From: Pseudidiomarina halophila
Lineage (GTDB): Bacteria; Pseudomonadota; Gammaproteobacteria; Enterobacterales; Alteromonadaceae
DNA: 64,000 nucleotides
Assembly (NCBI RefSeq): GCF_003987215.1
Contig: NZ_PIPW01000003.1
Location: 1-64,000 of the forward strand
Direction of reading: 5' to 3'
In this document: positions 61,571-64,000 of the stretch, in pieces
How positions within the stretch are numbered: position 1 is the stretch's first letter
Layout: each line of letters opens with the position of its first letter
The notes under the pieces: model-generated
Seen by the model: only the letters and a program-made list of their open reading frames with translations
What the model was told of the DNA's origin: nothing
Databases searched by the model: none
Position numbers and translations under genes: made by a program

Positions 61571-62101
61571 TTATTTGATCCAGGTCAATGATTTTGCCGC
61601 GGCATTTTGCTTTTCGCTGGTCTGCGCGGTTGCTTCTGCGAATTTGGCTAACTGTTGATAGAGGTGACGGGGCAGCCGCTGCTCAAGCTCAATGGTATCC
61701 AGCAGATTTTTTACCTGTAAACCAAGTTCCGTATCACCGGTGAGTAACAGTTTGCGACGAAAAAATAAGGTATCGGGATCAACCTGTTGCGTACTCAACT
61801 GCAACAACGCAGACCAATCGACGCGCATGAATACAGCGGCGTGATCGCACTCAGGTGTGACTTTGAAGCGCATCCGCTGTGCTTCTGATTGGACCGAAAT
61901 ACAAAACTTCAGACCGAGATCCGTAACCTCGATGCGGACCCAGCGCTCAGCAAGAAAGTCGAAGGAACCAGCTTCAAGATCAGCTTTAAATATTTGTCCG
62001 AATAAACGCTCGATCACCCCGCATGCCAATGCCGGTGGTGCCAATGCCACCGCAGACTTTAACAACCTTGGTGTGAACTCTACTACTTTGGTGATAACCA
62101 T
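61571..62101 (-). CDS. ubiT: anaerobic ubiquinone biosynthesis accessory factor UbiT (SCP2 domain)
   Basis: The 176-residue protein has an SCP2 lipid-binding domain (about 35-140: GSFDFLAERWVRIEVTDLGLKF, and LFFRRKLLLTGDTELGLQVKNLLD, typical of YhbT). UbiT is needed with UbiU and UbiV for O2-independent ubiquinone synthesis, binding polyprenylphenol intermediates. GAGG precedes the ATG. It is divergent from ubiU, as in E. coli. Confidence 0.93.
   Translation of the reverse strand: MVITKVVEFTPRLLKSAVALAPPALACGVIERLFGQIFKADLEAGSFDFLAERWVRIEVTDLGLKFCISVQSEAQRMRFKVTPECDHAAVFMRVDWSALLQLSTQQVDPDTLFFRRKLLLTGDTELGLQVKNLLDTIELEQRLPRHLYQQLAKFAEATAQTSEKQNAAAKSLTWIK
61575..61588 (-). promoter_or_regulatory. 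FNR box upstream of hemN, inside the ubiT end
   Basis: TTGATCCAGGTCAA matches nine of ten fixed FNR positions and lies in the last codons of ubiT. If at -41.5 for hemN it points to a start near 61540, with TATCAA at the -10. Confidence 0.65.
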
Positions 62102-62187
62102 TCATTGCCTCGTATTTGTGCCCCGTCAACGGTACCAGCCATTATAATACTCATTACTGATGTATGTTTACGGCAAGGATCAACAAA
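62102..62187. promoter_or_regulatory. divergent ubiT / ubiUV control region
   Basis: The 86-base gap holds ATTATAAT (62141-62148), whose TATAAT is readable on both strands, and a NarL-type heptamer TACTCAT (62148-62154) like the one before narG. No good FNR box is seen. Confidence 0.3.
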
Positions 62188-63183
62188 ATGGAACTTCTCT
62201 GCCCCGCTGGCAGTATGCCGGCATTAAAAGCAGCTATCGAAAATGGCGCAGATGCTGTTTACGTAGGTTTTAAAGGCGAAACCAACGCGCGCCATTTCGC
62301 TGGTTTGAATCTTGATGCACAAAGCTTACGGGAAGCCGTGCGGCTGGTGCACAGCTACGGTAAAAAAATCCATGTCGCCATTAATACTTTTGCCCATGTA
62401 GGCACCTGGGATCATTGGCGGCAAGCAGTAGATGACGCCGCGGCCGCCGGTGTCGATGTACTTATTGTCGCTGATGTTGCTGTGCTGGCGTACGCCGCCG
62501 AACGTTATCCTAAATTAGAGTTGCATCTGAGTGTACAAGCGTCAGCAACAAATGCGGCGGCCATTGATTTTTATAAGCAATTCGGTGTTAAGCGCGTGGT
62601 CCTGCCACGTGTACTGTCTATGCAGCAAGTACGAGCTCTTGCCCGTACCACTGACGTTGATCTCGAAGTTTTTGCGTTTGGCAGCCTGTGCATTATGGCG
62701 GAAGGTCGCTGTTATTTAAGTTCTTATATGACCGGAGAGTCGCCAAATACTGCCGGTGCCTGTTCACCGGCCCAATTTGTACGTTGGGATGAGACCGGCG
62801 ATGGTGGCCTGGAGTCGCGTCTTAACGGCATCCTGATTGATCGCTTTGCCCCTGATGAAACCGCTGGTTATCCCACCTTGTGCAAGGGCCGTTTCAAGGT
62901 CGGCGATGACACCTACCATGCGCTGGAGGAGCCAACCAGCTTAAATACGCTGGACTTACTACCGGAGCTTTATCGTGAAGGCATTGCCAGCCTGAAAATC
63001 GAAGGGCGGCAGCGCAGCCCCGCATACGTTGCGCAAATTACCCGGGTTTGGCGCCAGGCAATTGATCACATGATGACAGATCCCGAACACTTCGCTGTGC
63101 AAAGCGAGTGGAATGCGGTGTTGGCAAATCTTTCTGAAGGCAGCCAGACCACCCTTGGCGCCTACCACCGGAAATGGAAATAA
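62188..63183 (+). CDS. ubiU: O2-independent ubiquinone hydroxylase subunit UbiU (U32 family)
   Basis: The 331-residue protein begins MELLCPAGSMPALKAAIENG. The U32 signature and Fe-S ligands are C168, C175, C192 and C232 (GSLCIMAEGRCYLS, GACSPAQ, LCKGRF), matching the [4Fe-4S] site of E. coli UbiU. It forms a complex with UbiV and hydroxylates ubiquinone precursors using prephenate. AAGGA precedes the ATG at 62188; an earlier in-frame start is rejected. Confidence 0.95.
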   Translation: MELLCPAGSMPALKAAIENGADAVYVGFKGETNARHFAGLNLDAQSLREAVRLVHSYGKKIHVAINTFAHVGTWDHWRQAVDDAAAAGVDVLIVADVAVLAYAAERYPKLELHLSVQASATNAAAIDFYKQFGVKRVVLPRVLSMQQVRALARTTDVDLEVFAFGSLCIMAEGRCYLSSYMTGESPNTAGACSPAQFVRWDETGDGGLESRLNGILIDRFAPDETAGYPTLCKGRFKVGDDTYHALEEPTSLNTLDLLPELYREGIASLKIEGRQRSPAYVAQITRVWRQAIDHMMTDPEHFAVQSEWNAVLANLSEGSQTTLGAYHRKWK

Positions 63184-63185
63184 TT

Positions 63186-64000
63186 ATGCAGTTTTCTTTT
63201 GGACCTATCCTTTATTTTTGGCCCCGCGCTCAGGTCGAGGCGTTCTATCGTGATGTCGCTGACTCAGATGTGGATTGTGTGTACCTGGGCGAGACCGTCT
63301 GCAGTAAGCGACGGGAGCTTAAGTTTGAAGATTACTTCCGCATTGCTCAGGAATTGCGCGAAGCGGGTAAGCAAGTGTGCTTATCGACCATGACCCTGTT
63401 GGAAGCGCCATCGGAGTTACGTGAATTACGCAAATACTGCGATAACGGCGATTTTATGGTGGAAGCCAACGATGTTGGCGCTATAAGTATGTTAACTGAG
63501 CATAAACTGCCTTTTGTCGGTGGTGCCGCACTACAAATTTATAATCAACATAGCTTACGCCGTTTTATTGGTATGGGGATGAAGCGCTGGGTAGTACCCG
63601 TTGAACTATCGCGGGACTGGCTGGCAGAACTCCTCGCCGAACCCATGATTGAAAGTGTTCGCGACTGCTTCGAAACGGAAGTACTGAGTTTTGGCCATTT
63701 ACCTTTGGCCTGGTCCGGTCGTTGTTTTACTGCCCGTTCAGAAAATCGGCCAAAAGATCAGTGCGAGTTATGTTGCATCAAGTATCCGCAGGGGCGTACG
63801 GTAACCAGCCAGGACGGCACAGAAGTCTTTGTTCTTAACGGCATTCAAACGCAGTCAGGCGCCCGTTATAATTTGATCAATCAACTGCGGGGCATGCACG
63901 GTCTGGTGGATATGGTACGCTTAAGCCCAGAGCCACATGATAGTTTCACCTGGCTGCGACGGTTCCGCATGAATCAGGATGGTCAGCGCCCCTATCGGTT
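63186..64000 (+). CDS. ubiV: O2-independent ubiquinone hydroxylase subunit UbiV (truncated by window edge)
   Basis: The reading frame stays open from ATG 63186 to the window end (271 codons). It starts QFSFGPILYFWPRAQVEAFY and has four Cys for a [4Fe-4S] cluster: C39 (GETVCSKRRE), then SGRCFTARSENRPKDQC and ELCC. It partners UbiU, ending two bases upstream. The C-terminal end is outside. Confidence 0.95.
   Translation, partial: MQFSFGPILYFWPRAQVEAFYRDVADSDVDCVYLGETVCSKRRELKFEDYFRIAQELREAGKQVCLSTMTLLEAPSELRELRKYCDNGDFMVEANDVGAISMLTEHKLPFVGGAALQIYNQHSLRRFIGMGMKRWVVPVELSRDWLAELLAEPMIESVRDCFETEVLSFGHLPLAWSGRCFTARSENRPKDQCELCCIKYPQGRTVTSQDGTEVFVLNGIQTQSGARYNLINQLRGMHGLVDMVRLSPEPHDSFTWLRRFRMNQDGQRPYR

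Noticed and set aside
33288-64000. A defence island or prophage in the accessory half
   Set aside because: No integrase, phage, restriction or CRISPR genes are seen; nearly every gene belongs to anaerobic metabolism.

Overview
The window reads as chromosomal DNA of a marine gammaproteobacterium, most likely an Alteromonadales member of the Idiomarinaceae type. This is inferred from E. coli-like gene content and synteny (hemCDXY next to cyaY, lptM, lysA, dapF, xerC, yigB and uvrD) together with a dense, short-spaced gene layout. Nearly all of it codes for protein. The only stable RNA gene is the 3' end of a 5S rRNA at the left edge, where an rrn operon runs in from outside. No insertion sequences, prophage genes, CRISPR arrays or tRNAs were seen.

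Region 1 (1-32 kb) is mostly housekeeping. After the rrn terminator and a long imperfect inverted repeat come a large surface lipoprotein (five Ig-like repeats plus an ice-binding-like domain) and an OmpA protein with two peptidoglycan-binding domains. Then follow a Crp/Fnr-type regulator, a cytochrome b561/YceI pair, the leftward cyaY-hemCDXY run (frataxin and tetrapyrrole synthesis), and the rightward lptM-lysA-dapF-yigA-xerC-yigB-uvrD run. After these come rarD, recQ, a LysE-family exporter, a bacterial ionotropic glutamate receptor-like channel, a Vgb-like propeller, dgkA, an ATPase-like protein paired with an MscS channel, an acyltransferase/fused E1/glutaryl-CoA dehydrogenase cluster, a LysR regulator, and the tRNA-hydroxylation pair trhP-yfhL.

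Region 2 (33-64 kb) is an anaerobic-respiration island. It holds a molybdenum cofactor and molybdate uptake operon (moaA-mobA-moaBCDE-modABC) behind a structured leader that may be a Moco riboswitch; moeA; the nitrate sensor/regulator narX and narL with narK lying inverted between them; narGHJI plus a parvulin; tpm; a small Cys-motif protein; a quinol-type NO reductase; anaerobic ribonucleotide reductase nrdGD; oxygen-independent hemN; and the anaerobic ubiquinone genes ubiT, ubiU and ubiV (cut by the right edge). The parts fit together: Mo uptake and cofactor feed NarGHI, NarXL senses nitrate, qNor removes NO, NrdDG supplies dNTPs, HemN supplies haem, and UbiTUV supplies quinone, all without oxygen. 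No nitrite reductase or nitrous oxide reductase is seen here.

The strongest non-coding signals are in the 263 bp between the NO reductase and nrdG. There a sigma-54 promoter with three NorR-type GT-N7-AC sites faces left, and a perfect FNR box plus two in-phase NrdR boxes (one strong, one weak) faces right. Other good sites are a LexA box before uvrD, two FNR-like boxes before hemN, and a Shine-Dalgarno for tpm that sits inside the nar operon terminator hairpin.
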